From contig CAVSUY010000009.1 of the NCBI GenBank assembly GCA_963731035.1, positions 1 to 64,000 of the forward strand: a DNA stretch of 64,000 bases, written 5' to 3'. Position 1 is the stretch's first letter. The number at the start of each line of letters is the position of its first letter. Origin of the DNA: JAANXG01 sp963731035. Its GTDB lineage: Bacteria > Pseudomonadota > Gammaproteobacteria > Arenicellales > JAANXG01. The notes under the pieces were generated by a model that worked only from the letters and a program-made list of their open reading frames with translations, ran no database searches and had not been told where the DNA came from. This document shows positions 36,442-43,874 of the stretch, in pieces. The position numbers and the translations under genes were made by a program.

Positions 36442-36663
36442 CCCGCGAGGGGCCACGAGGAGCCGGAAAACTGAATGGATCAGAAATTCTTCAGTAACTC
36501 ACCCTTCCAAATACCCCGTTTCCACGCCAAACTACTCCCGACTGCCGGTTGTTCAGGAAATCTTAATATAACCAGAAGCACCGCCAGGGAAGGCAACACA
36601 TAAAGAAGCCCGGTCGTGTCGGGGCGCCCATAACGAATTGCGACAGCCTCTTCGGGGAGTCGT

Positions 36664-37464
36664 GTGGAAAGCGCTCAGCATCTCGTTCAGTCGGTCCACC
36701 AGACTGTCGGATACCCGGTAGCGTTCCTGCTCGTCCCTTTTCTCCTGCTCACCTTCGCCGGCAAGCCCGGGCACCGCACCGCGGGCTGGATCTACCTGGT
36801 CGTGATGACGTTCCTATACGCGACCGGGACCTTCATGACCCTGACCCGGCACGACTGGCTGACTTGGGAGTTCGCCCGTAACGTATCGTTCAACTTCTTC
36901 GGCTATTCGTTCCTGATATACGGCCTGCGGGCCGCCTACCTGCTCCATCGACGCCAGATCCCGGCCCCGGCGGCCCTGGACTACGGTCTGGCCGCCTTGC
37001 TCACGTTCTCCGTCATCGCCCTGGCGTCGGTTGCCGTCTGGAAGAACACGCCGATGCGCGTTTATACCCTGCTCGGAGTGGTTCTGGTGGTACTCGACTG
37101 GCAGGACCTCAAGGCTCGTTTTCAGCCCCGCAGCCGCCTGCTCAACCGCCACGTGCGATTCGTGCTGGGCTCGTATTTCTACGTGCTCACGGTGGTGTCC
37201 ATCGTCCACCTGAACGACGAGCTGCCGCGCAACGTCAAGTGGCTGTGGCCCACGTCCATAGGGGTCCTGGTCATATACCTGATCACCTCGAACCGCCGGT
37301 TCCTGCTGAGCCATAGACGGCTGATCACCAAGTCGGCCCTGGCGGTGACCGGCGTCGTCGCCGTCGCGCTGGGCGTCTACGCCGTTACGGAATTCCTGTC
37401 CGGCGACCTCGATGTCCGGATGGATAGGTTCGTGCGCCTGTTCGCCGTACCGCCAATGGGCTGA
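36664..37464 (+). CDS. Multi-pass membrane protein of unknown function
   Basis: A 266-residue protein with about seven hydrophobic helices, among them VGYPVAFLLVPFLLLTFAG, FFGYSFLIYGLRAAYLL and GVLVIYLITSN, each followed by basic cytoplasmic loops. A GGGGAG lies just before the GTG start. Possible metal- or heme-like ligands are the histidines near SVHQT, GKPGHRTAG and SIVHLND. No family named with confidence. The next two genes follow at 5 bases and by overlap, so it heads an operon with a nucleotidyltransferase-like and a methyltransferase gene. Confidence 0.65.
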   Translation: MESAQHLVQSVHQTVGYPVAFLLVPFLLLTFAGKPGHRTAGWIYLVVMTFLYATGTFMTLTRHDWLTWEFARNVSFNFFGYSFLIYGLRAAYLLHRRQIPAPAALDYGLAALLTFSVIALASVAVWKNTPMRVYTLLGVVLVVLDWQDLKARFQPRSRLLNRHVRFVLGSYFYVLTVVSIVHLNDELPRNVKWLWPTSIGVLVIYLITSNRRFLLSHRRLITKSALAVTGVVAVALGVYAVTEFLSGDLDVRMDRFVRLFAVPPMG

Positions 37465-37469
37465 CGGTC

Positions 37470-38192
37470 ATGAAGAAGCGCGTCCGGATCGGTCAGATCA
37501 CCATCGAGAGCTTCCCTCGCAAGAGCCTGTCGGTCGAGCCGGAGTCCGATCACGCGCCTTATCTCGGCGCCCTCGGCGAACTGCGCAGCCTGCTGGTGGC
37601 CGGCACCTGGGCGCTCGCCGGAGGCCTTGTGGTGCCCATCGCCGTTGGACGCTTTTATCGCAAGCACAACGATATCGACATCGTCATGCCCATGGAACGG
37701 TTGTGCGACGTGGTCCAGGCGTTCCGCTCCGCCGGCTACGAGCTGTACACCAGTTGGCACGTGAATCACCGATCCCGCGGCCTGCTCATGGAGTCCCGAA
37801 TCAAGAGCGACGGCCGTCTGGTGCAGCTGCGGCCCCGACATCTCTATGTCAAACGTGAAGCGCGCGATGGCGACGGGTGGTTGCTCGAAAAGATCGATCT
37901 GTACCCGTACCGCCACCGTGGGAAGTACCTTGAAACCTGCAACGCGAGCCGGATGTTGTCGAAGTGCGTCATGCAGCGCCGGTCCCTGGAACCCTTCGAA
38001 CGGACGGGTCACGTTTACTGCCTGCACCTCGACAACGTCGCGAGCCTGAAGGCCACCAGAACCGGCGCCAAGCATCGACTGGACTGCGCCGTGATACGCC
38101 ATGGCCCCAAAGCGGCCGGCGACTGGTTTCAGCGGATCGGCATCGCCCCGCCCGCTGCCCCGTCGCGCCTGCGCCCGGCCGGCGGGCAGTGA
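37470..38192 (+). CDS. Nucleotidyltransferase-fold protein
   Basis: A 240-residue protein. The segment WALAGGLVVPIAVGRFYRKH followed by NDIDIVM resembles the GG-x-R-x-DxD core of the aminoglycoside/lincosamide nucleotidyltransferase-type fold. The two Asp residues (D-I-D) fit metal ligands. The middle (LLEKIDLYPYRHRGKYLET) carries another Asp that could complete a catalytic triad. The target is not known and resistance should not be assumed; a sugar or envelope acceptor is equally possible given the neighbours. It overlaps the methyltransferase start by GTGA. Confidence 0.6.
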   Translation: MKKRVRIGQITIESFPRKSLSVEPESDHAPYLGALGELRSLLVAGTWALAGGLVVPIAVGRFYRKHNDIDIVMPMERLCDVVQAFRSAGYELYTSWHVNHRSRGLLMESRIKSDGRLVQLRPRHLYVKREARDGDGWLLEKIDLYPYRHRGKYLETCNASRMLSKCVMQRRSLEPFERTGHVYCLHLDNVASLKATRTGAKHRLDCAVIRHGPKAAGDWFQRIGIAPPAAPSRLRPAGGQ

Positions 38193-38965
38193 GTCCCGCG
38201 CGCCGCATCAAGAATTGGATCTACGACTGGCGTGCGGCTGGCGACTGCCGGGTCTCCATTGCGCTGTTGAGGCGCCTGGAATACCGGCTTCCCACGGCGA
38301 GCGCGCGTTTCGCCGTGCCCTGGACGTTCTCCGGCCGCGGCCACTGCAAGCACCTGACGGCATATCAGCACCCGGTGGAGATATGGAGCCTGTATCAGCG
38401 GGTGACCGCCTTGGCCCCGCGGCGCGTCGTCGAGGTCGGCACCGCGCGCGGCGGCACTTTGTACCTGTGGACCCAGGCAGCGGTGGACGATGCCGTGATC
38501 GTCAGTATCGATCTGCCCGAGGGACCGTTCGGAGGCGGCTATCGCGCTTGCCGCGCCCCTCTCTACCGGGCCTTCGCCCGCACTGGCCAGCGCCTGACCT
38601 TGATCCGGGACAATGCTCATGATTGCGCGGTGTGCGAGCGCGTTTCCGCCATGCTCGATGGTGAAGGCATCGACTTCCTGTTTATCGACGCGGACCATTC
38701 CCTGCCCGGCATCTGTGCGAATCTATCCTTGTACGGGCCCCTGGTCGCGAAAGGCGGCCTGATCGCGCTGCATGACATATTGCCGAATCCGCGCTGGCCG
38801 GAGATCGAGATCTGGAAGCTATGGCACGCCTTGCGGGGGCTGGATGACGTCACCGAGATCACCGACTCGGCGGAATGCGGCCGCCCGCTGGGTATCGGCT
38901 TGATACGCATCGGCGCCGCCGGCTTTCGGCCGGTGCGCGAAGTGATAGACGACGTCCGCGGCTGA
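38189..38965 (+). CDS. Class I SAM-dependent methyltransferase
   Basis: A 258-residue protein with SAM motif I VVEVGTARGGTLYLWTQAA, the acidic residue after the next strand (VSIDLPEG) and motif IV-like IDFLFIDADHSLPGI. This resembles Methyltransf_24/cephalosporin-hydroxylase-type enzymes that modify sugars or small molecules. VAKGGLIALHDIL follows as in that group. The GTG at 38189 overlaps the previous stop (GTGA), so it is translationally coupled to the nucleotidyltransferase-like gene. The substrate is unknown. Confidence 0.8.
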   Translation: MSPARRIKNWIYDWRAAGDCRVSIALLRRLEYRLPTASARFAVPWTFSGRGHCKHLTAYQHPVEIWSLYQRVTALAPRRVVEVGTARGGTLYLWTQAAVDDAVIVSIDLPEGPFGGGYRACRAPLYRAFARTGQRLTLIRDNAHDCAVCERVSAMLDGEGIDFLFIDADHSLPGICANLSLYGPLVAKGGLIALHDILPNPRWPEIEIWKLWHALRGLDDVTEITDSAECGRPLGIGLIRIGAAGFRPVREVIDDVRG

Positions 38966-39297
38966 CTCCGTGGGCAGGCTGCCGGCGCAAGCGCCGCGCG
39001 CCCTAGTGTGCCCCGCGAGAAATGATGCAAATGATTTCAGGCTCGGGGCGGCGGTAGCCCCGATCCGCAAACGGGCGCCGTCGGGGTCTTTTTCAGTCGC
39101 TCCCCGATACTCGCTTGGTGAAAAAAGACCCCGGCGGCGCCCTTTCGATGCTCTATCAAACAATTCAACCCGGATCGGCAAGCCGCCGATAAGTTACCGA
39201 CTGTTTGACGGGGGACACAAGTCTTCCGGTGCCTTCTGGCCGCAAGCCGACGCTACGACGCAGCCGAAGCGCTGAAAGCCCCGGCGGGGGCGGTGAT
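38966..39297. other. Convergent gap with a long inverted repeat
   Basis: This 332-base gap separates the methyltransferase (plus) and ntrC (minus). Its main feature is the inverted repeat at 39073-39142, listed separately. I see no gene in the rest. Confidence 0.6.
39073..39142. terminator. Long inverted repeat, probable bidirectional terminator
   Basis: Arms at 39073-39095 and 39119-39142 pair over about 23 bases with one mismatch and one extra base in the right arm. They are rich in GGGGTC and end in T/A runs adjoining the 23-base loop. Located between convergent genes, it could stop transcription from both sides. Confidence 0.6.
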
Positions 39298-40692
39298 TCA
39301 GGGTTGGTCTATTCCCAGTTCCTTGAGCTTCCGGGTGAGGGTATTGCGACCCCAGCCCAGGCGCCGGGCGGCTTCCTGCTTGTGGCCACCGGTATGCTGC
39401 AGGGCGGTGGTCAACAACACACGCTCGAAGTCGTCCCCGAGCGTCTGCAGGATGTCGTGCTCACCCAGGCTCAGGCGCTGTTGTACGGTCTGTCGCAGAT
39501 AGCGGGTCCAATCCGATTCCGGAGACTCGCCGTCGCTGCGGCGCAACTCCATGGGCAGGTCGTCCGCCGCCACCCTTTGCGAGGGGGCCATTACGGTGAT
39601 CCAGCGACAAACGTTCTCGAGTTGGCGCACGTTGCCCGGCCAGGGGAAGGCCTGGAACACGTCAGCGGCGCCGGGCTCGAGCCGCTTGGGCTCCACCTGG
39701 AGCTCGCGGGCACTGGCGGCAAGAAAGTGTTCGGCCAAAAGTGGAATGTCCTCGCGCCGGTCCCGCAGCGACGGCAGGACCAGGCGTATGACGTTCAGCC
39801 TGTGGAACAGGTCTTCACGGAACCGTCCCTCTGCCACGTTCTGCTCCAGGTCCTGGTGGGTGGCGGCAATGATGCGCACGTCCACCTCGATCTCCGTGTG
39901 CCCGCCCACCCGGTAGAAACGGTGGTCCGACAAAACCCGCAGCAGCCGGGTCTGCAGGTTCGGCGGCATGTCGCCGATCTCGTCGAGGAACAGGGTGCCG
40001 TGATTAGCTTGCTCGAAGCGCCCGATGCGGCGTTCGTGGGCGCCGGTAAAGGCGCCTTTTTCATGGCCGAACAGTTCGGATTCCAGCAGCTCCGCCGACA
40101 CCGCGGCGGTGTTGATGGTGATCAGGGGCTGATCGGCTCGAGTGCTGTGGGTATGCAGCGCGCGCGCCACCAGCTCTTTGCCCGTTCCCGACTCGCCGCA
40201 GATGAGTACGTTGACCCGGGAGTTCGCCAGCCGCCCGATCGCCCGGAACACCTCCTGCATGGCGGGCGCCTCACCGATCAGGGTGGAAGGTGCGCCGGAC
40301 TCGCCCTGGCCCGGCGACCGATCGGCGGGGTGCTCGGAAACCGCGCGCTGGACCAGACCGACCGCCTCCGGCAGATCGAAAGGCTTGGGCAGGTACTCGA
40401 AGGCTCCGCCCCGATAGGAATCCACCGCGCTCTCCAGGTCCGTGTGGGCGGTCATGATGATGACCGGCAGCGTCGAATCCCGGCCGCGGATCTCCTCCAG
40501 CAGGTTCAGACCGTTGATGCCGGGCATCCGGATATCGGTGATGATGGCGTCCGGCCGCTCCCGACGCAGCAGCGCCGGGATCGCCTCGCCGGACTCGAAG
40601 CTGCGGGTGCCGTAGCCGGCCTTGGAAAAAGCCTTCTCGAGCACCCAGCGGATAGACTCGTCGTCGTCGACGATCCAGATCGTCTGCTTCAT
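39298..40692 (-). CDS. ntrC: Nitrogen regulator NtrC (NR-I)
   Basis: NtrC is the sigma-54-dependent activator of nitrogen assimilation. Its 464 residues show a receiver domain with D10/D11, phospho-acceptor D53 and K103. The AAA+ domain carries Walker A GESGTGKELVA and the sigma-54 contact loop GAFTGA, and DEIGDMPPNLQTRLLRVL follows. The C-terminal Fis-type helix-turn-helix is NTLTRKLKELGI. The start ATG overlaps the ntrB stop (ATGA at 40689-40692), so the two are translationally coupled. Sites matching its binding consensus lie upstream of ntrB and glnA. Confidence 0.96.
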   Translation of the reverse strand: MKQTIWIVDDDESIRWVLEKAFSKAGYGTRSFESGEAIPALLRRERPDAIITDIRMPGINGLNLLEEIRGRDSTLPVIIMTAHTDLESAVDSYRGGAFEYLPKPFDLPEAVGLVQRAVSEHPADRSPGQGESGAPSTLIGEAPAMQEVFRAIGRLANSRVNVLICGESGTGKELVARALHTHSTRADQPLITINTAAVSAELLESELFGHEKGAFTGAHERRIGRFEQANHGTLFLDEIGDMPPNLQTRLLRVLSDHRFYRVGGHTEIEVDVRIIAATHQDLEQNVAEGRFREDLFHRLNVIRLVLPSLRDRREDIPLLAEHFLAASARELQVEPKRLEPGAADVFQAFPWPGNVRQLENVCRWITVMAPSQRVAADDLPMELRRSDGESPESDWTRYLRQTVQQRLSLGEHDILQTLGDDFERVLLTTALQHTGGHKQEAARRLGWGRNTLTRKLKELGIDQP

Positions 40693-41759
40693 GTTGCCTC
40701 GTCCCTTGACCAGGGCAGTAGGAGAGAGAACCGGGTTCTCCCGGGCTGTGACTCCAGCTCGATGGTGCCGCCGTGACGGTGCACCACCTCCTGGGCGATC
40801 GACAGGCCCAGGCCGTTGCCTTCCGCCCGGGTCGTGATCATGGGGTAGAACACCTTGTCCTGAAGCTCTTCGGGGATTCCCGGCCCGTTGTCCTCGATAT
40901 CCACGCTCAGCACGCGCTGGTGCCACTGCTTACCGATGTAGCGCGCCTCCACCACGCGGGTTCGCAGCCGGATCTCGCCTTGGGCGGCGCCTTGCAGGGC
41001 CTCGACGGCGTTGCGGACGATGTTCAGCACCGCCTGGATCAGCTGCTCGCGGTCACCGTGGATAGCCGGCAGGCTGGGATCGTAGTCGCGCGCGATGGAC
41101 AAGGCCTCCCGGACTTCCGCCTGGACCAGCTTGCGCACGTGTTCGAGCACCTCGTGGACGTTCAGCGGCCGCGTATCGATGGGGCGATAAGAACCCATGA
41201 TGCGGTCCACCAGGTTTCGCAGCCGATCCGCTTCGTGAATGATGATTCGCGTGTACTCACGCTGCTCGCGCTCGCGCAACTCCTCGTCGAGGAGCTGCGC
41301 CGCGCCGCGCAGTCCGCCGAGGGGATTCTTGATTTCGTGAGCGAGTCCTCGCAGGATCTCGCGGCCCGCCGCATGCCGGTCCGCCCGCTGCTCTTCCCGG
41401 GCCCGCGACAGGAACCGGTCGGCCCGTGTCATCTCGAGCAACAGCGAAACCGGCTCGAACGCGCCGTGGAGCGGCGTGGCGGTAAGGTCTATGCGCACCG
41501 TCCTGTGGGGTGCGATCGCCACGGGCAGGTCATAGGCACTCACCGTGTGGTCCTTGTCCAGCGCCTGGCGCGCACACTCCGCTATAGTGTCGCCGTCCAG
41601 CCAAAGGCCTGCCAGCGGCCGGCCGTGGGCATGCCTGGAACTGACCCCGAACAAAGCCTCCGCGGCAGGGTTCATTTCCCACACCCGCAGCTCGGCGTCA
41701 CATCCCAGCAACGCGGTCTGAATGTGATCCGCGTAGTTGTGTGACTGTTCTACGGCCAT
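40689..41759 (-). CDS. ntrB: Nitrogen sensor kinase NtrB (NR-II)
   Basis: NtrB phosphorylates NtrC when nitrogen is scarce and dephosphorylates it with PII when nitrogen is plentiful. From the ATG at 41759 it has 356 residues. The N-terminal PAS domain starts HIQTALLGCDAELRVW. The H-box is LRGLAHEIKNPLGGL with the phospho-accepting His. The N-box VLNIVRNAVEAL, G1 DIEDNGPGIP and G2 GNGLGLSIAQEV follow. There is no transmembrane segment, as expected. An NtrC operator lies just upstream. Confidence 0.95.
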   Translation of the reverse strand: MAVEQSHNYADHIQTALLGCDAELRVWEMNPAAEALFGVSSRHAHGRPLAGLWLDGDTIAECARQALDKDHTVSAYDLPVAIAPHRTVRIDLTATPLHGAFEPVSLLLEMTRADRFLSRAREEQRADRHAAGREILRGLAHEIKNPLGGLRGAAQLLDEELREREQREYTRIIIHEADRLRNLVDRIMGSYRPIDTRPLNVHEVLEHVRKLVQAEVREALSIARDYDPSLPAIHGDREQLIQAVLNIVRNAVEALQGAAQGEIRLRTRVVEARYIGKQWHQRVLSVDIEDNGPGIPEELQDKVFYPMITTRAEGNGLGLSIAQEVVHRHGGTIELESQPGRTRFSLLLPWSRDEAT

Positions 41760-41796
41760 GGCCGGTTCCTGTCTCAGGGGACACATCGGCTATTCT

Positions 41797-41813
41797 CGCA
41801 CCAAAATGGTGCA
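41797..41813 (-). promoter_or_regulatory. NtrC binding site upstream of ntrBC
   Basis: On the minus strand the 17 bases read TGCACCATTTTGGTGCG, the NtrC consensus TGCAC-N7-GTGCA with only the last base changed. It lies 37 bases upstream of the ntrB start, matching the autoregulatory operator known at glnL in enterics. Confidence 0.85.
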
Positions 41814-41855
41814 TTGCCACGCTCAATTGAGGCGCCTCCGCCCCGTGGCGGCGCC

Positions 41856-41885
41856 GCCGGCGGGACGTCCCTGTCCCGCGCCGGC
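41856..41885 (-). terminator. GC hairpin after glnA
   Basis: Arms GCCGGCGGGAC (41856-41866) and GTCCCGCGCCGGC (41873-41885) pair around a short loop with a one- or two-base bulge, about 21 bases after the glnA stop. There is no T-run, so termination strength is uncertain; it may allow partial read-through into ntrBC. Confidence 0.5.
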
Positions 41886-41906
41886 AGGCCGCTTCCCAAG
41901 CGCCTG

Positions 41907-43316
41907 CTAGACGCTGTAGTAGAGATCGAATTCGACCGGATGTGTGCTCATGCGAAGGGTCGTGACCTCGTCCTGCTTCAGACGGATGTAGGCGTCTATG
42001 GTGTCGTCGTTGAACACCCCGCCGGCCTTGAGGAACTCGCGGTCCTTGTCCAGGGCGTCCAGGGCGATATCCAGGCCGTGGGCCACGGTCGGCACCTGGG
42101 CCTCCTCCTCCGGCGGCAGGTCGTACAAGTCCTTGTCCAGGGCCTCGCCCGGATGGATCTTGTTCATGATGCCGTCCAGGCCGGCCATCAGCAGGGACAC
42201 GAACGTGAAATAGGGGTTGCCTGCCGAATCCGGGAAGCGGACCTCGACACGCCGCCCCTTGGGGTTGGAGACGTAGGGGATGCGACAGGAGGCTGAACGG
42301 TTGCGCGCCGAATACGCCAGCAGCACCGGCGCCTCGAAACCCGGCACCAGCCGCTTGTAGCTGTTGGTGGTGGAGTTGGCGAAGGCATTGATGGCGCGCG
42401 CGTGCTTGAAGATTCCGCCGATGTAGTACAGACCAAGCTCGCTCAAGCCTCCGTACTCGTCACCGGCGAACAGGTTCTTTCCTTCCTTGGCCAGCGACTG
42501 GTGCACGTGCATACCGCTGCCGTTGTCTCCGACGAGGGGCTTGGGCATGAAGGTGGCGGTCTTGCCGTGCTGGAACGCCACGTTGTGAACGCAGTACTTG
42601 TAGATCTGCAGCTCGTCGGCCTTCCTCACCAGCGTGTTGAACAGGACACCGATCTCCCCCTGGCCGGCGGTGGCCACTTCGTGGTGGTGAACCTCGGTCA
42701 TCACGCCCATCTCCTCCATTGCGAGGCACATCGCCGAGCGCAGGTCCTGCAGCGAGTCCACCGGCGGCACCGGGAAGTAACCGCCCTTGACACCGGGTCG
42801 GTGGCCGAGATTGCGCTCGTCATAGAGGCGGCCGGTATTCCAGCTCGCCTCGGCCGAGTCGATCTCGTAGAACGCGCCGGAGATGTCCACTTCCCAGCGC
42901 ACGTCGTCGAACACGAAGAACTCGGCCTCAGGCCCGAAATACGCGGTGTCTGCAATGCCGGTGGACTTCATGTAGGCCTCCGCGCGCTTGGCGATGGAGC
43001 GCGGATCGCGCTCGTAGCCTTGCATGCTGGACGGCTCGATCACGTCGCAGCGCAGCAGCAGGGTCTTCTCCAGAAGAAACGGGTCGAGCACGGCCGTTTC
43101 GCTGTCGGGCATTAGAATCATGTCGGACTCGTTGATCCCTTTCCAGCCGGAGATCGACGAACCGTCGAACATCTTGCCGTCTTCGAAGGTCGATTCATCC
43201 ACCGCGTGCGATGGCACGGAGACGTGCTGCTCCTTGCCCCGGGTGTCGGTAAAGCGGAAGTCGACGAACTTGATGTCGTCGTCTTTGATCATTTTCAGAA
43301 TATTCGCCGCGGACAT
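41907..43316 (-). CDS. glnA: Glutamine synthetase type I
   Basis: GlnA makes glutamine from glutamate, ammonia and ATP. From the ATG at 43316 (AGGAAA upstream) it has 469 residues, as in E. coli. Signatures are FDGSSISGWKGINESDM, FGPEAEFFVFDDV, GSGMHVHQSLAKEGKN, NRSASCRIPYV and the adenylylation loop LYDLPPEEE, whose Tyr is the AMP-ylation target of GlnE. The upstream region has a sigma-54 promoter and two NtrC sites. Downstream are ntrB and ntrC. Confidence 0.97.
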   Translation of the reverse strand: MSAANILKMIKDDDIKFVDFRFTDTRGKEQHVSVPSHAVDESTFEDGKMFDGSSISGWKGINESDMILMPDSETAVLDPFLLEKTLLLRCDVIEPSSMQGYERDPRSIAKRAEAYMKSTGIADTAYFGPEAEFFVFDDVRWEVDISGAFYEIDSAEASWNTGRLYDERNLGHRPGVKGGYFPVPPVDSLQDLRSAMCLAMEEMGVMTEVHHHEVATAGQGEIGVLFNTLVRKADELQIYKYCVHNVAFQHGKTATFMPKPLVGDNGSGMHVHQSLAKEGKNLFAGDEYGGLSELGLYYIGGIFKHARAINAFANSTTNSYKRLVPGFEAPVLLAYSARNRSASCRIPYVSNPKGRRVEVRFPDSAGNPYFTFVSLLMAGLDGIMNKIHPGEALDKDLYDLPPEEEAQVPTVAHGLDIALDALDKDREFLKAGGVFNDDTIDAYIRLKQDEVTTLRMSTHPVEFDLYYSV

Positions 43317-43517
43317 TTCGCGTTTCCTCATTGGTTGATACGTTTGATTGATTCAGCCGCTTCGACGGCGCGACCCGTTCAGCCACGGGTCGACTGTCGG
43401 GATCACCGATCCTAAGGTGGTGCGTTCCCGCCACGGCGCGGTTGCCTCTCGATTCAAGGGCGATCCCGGCGGCCAACGGCGTCCAAAAAGCCGAAGCGCA
43501 TTGAATGCACTGTTTGG

Positions 43518-43535
43518 TAGCACGATCTATGCCAA
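43518..43535 (-). promoter_or_regulatory. Sigma-54 (-24/-12) promoter of glnA
   Basis: The minus strand reads TTGGCATAGATCGTGCTA: GG and GC are ten bases apart, the invariant sigma-54 spacing, and TTGGCA matches the -24 block. Transcription would start near 43508. Confidence 0.85.
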
Positions 43536-43585
43536 GACCCGGGCCGCGCGTTGGCGCCGTTTATGGGGACGTCGGACGATGGTAA

Positions 43586-43602
43586 CGCACCACTACAGTG
43601 CG
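43586..43602 (-). promoter_or_regulatory. NtrC binding site 1 at glnA
   Basis: CGCACCACTACAGTGCG has the GCAC-N7-GTGC dyad of NtrC. Its centre is about 86 bases upstream of the predicted start and 30 bases (three helical turns) from site 2. Confidence 0.75.
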
Positions 43603-43614
43603 GAGATGACAATA

Positions 43615-43633
43615 TTGCACTAGAACAGTGCAA
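43615..43633 (-). promoter_or_regulatory. NtrC binding site 2 at glnA
   Basis: TTGCACTAGAACAGTGCAA is a perfect dyad that fits TGCAC-N7-GTGCA. It is centred about 116 bases upstream of the predicted start, the usual enhancer distance. Confidence 0.85.
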
Positions 43634-43640
43634 ATTAGGC

Positions 43641-43874
43641 TCAATTACCGATCCGGATCCGGATAGTGACTTCGGTGGCTTCTTCCAAGGTATCCAGGAC
43701 CTGGTGCCCGTGCACGCGGCACCACGCCGGAATGTCGTGCGCGGCCCCGGGATCGGTGGCGACCACCTCCAGCTCGTCGCCGGCCGCCAGTTGCTTGATG
43801 TGCTCCTGGGTCCTGATGACCGGCATAGGGCAGATCAAGCCCCTGGTATCCAGCCGGGACACTACACGTGCCAT
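43641..43874 (-). CDS. TusA-family sulfurtransferase-like protein
   Basis: A 77-residue SirA/TusA-fold protein. The signature RGLICPMPVI places the catalytic Cys at position 15, which carries persulfide sulfur in TusA. The rest matches the family pattern (DELEVVATDPGAAHDIPAWC). It overlaps the PP-loop enzyme gene by 13 bases, which suggests it delivers sulfur to that enzyme. A stand-alone role in sulfur oxidation, as in Chromatiales, is the alternative. Confidence 0.9.
   Translation of the reverse strand: MARVVSRLDTRGLICPMPVIRTQEHIKQLAAGDELEVVATDPGAAHDIPAWCRVHGHQVLDTLEEATEVTIRIRIGN

Larger units (their letters stand above)
43317..43640 (-). promoter_or_regulatory. glnA regulatory region
   Basis: The 324 bases between the tusA-like stop and glnA hold no gene. 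They contain a sigma-54 promoter (43518-43535) and two NtrC operators (43586-43602 and 43615-43633), listed separately. The leader from promoter to ATG is about 190 bases long. Confidence 0.8.

Noticed and set aside
36540..36575. TTGTTC and TATAAC as a promoter before the membrane protein gene
   Set aside because: The spacing between the two hexamers is only about 14 bases, so it is a weak sigma-70 candidate.
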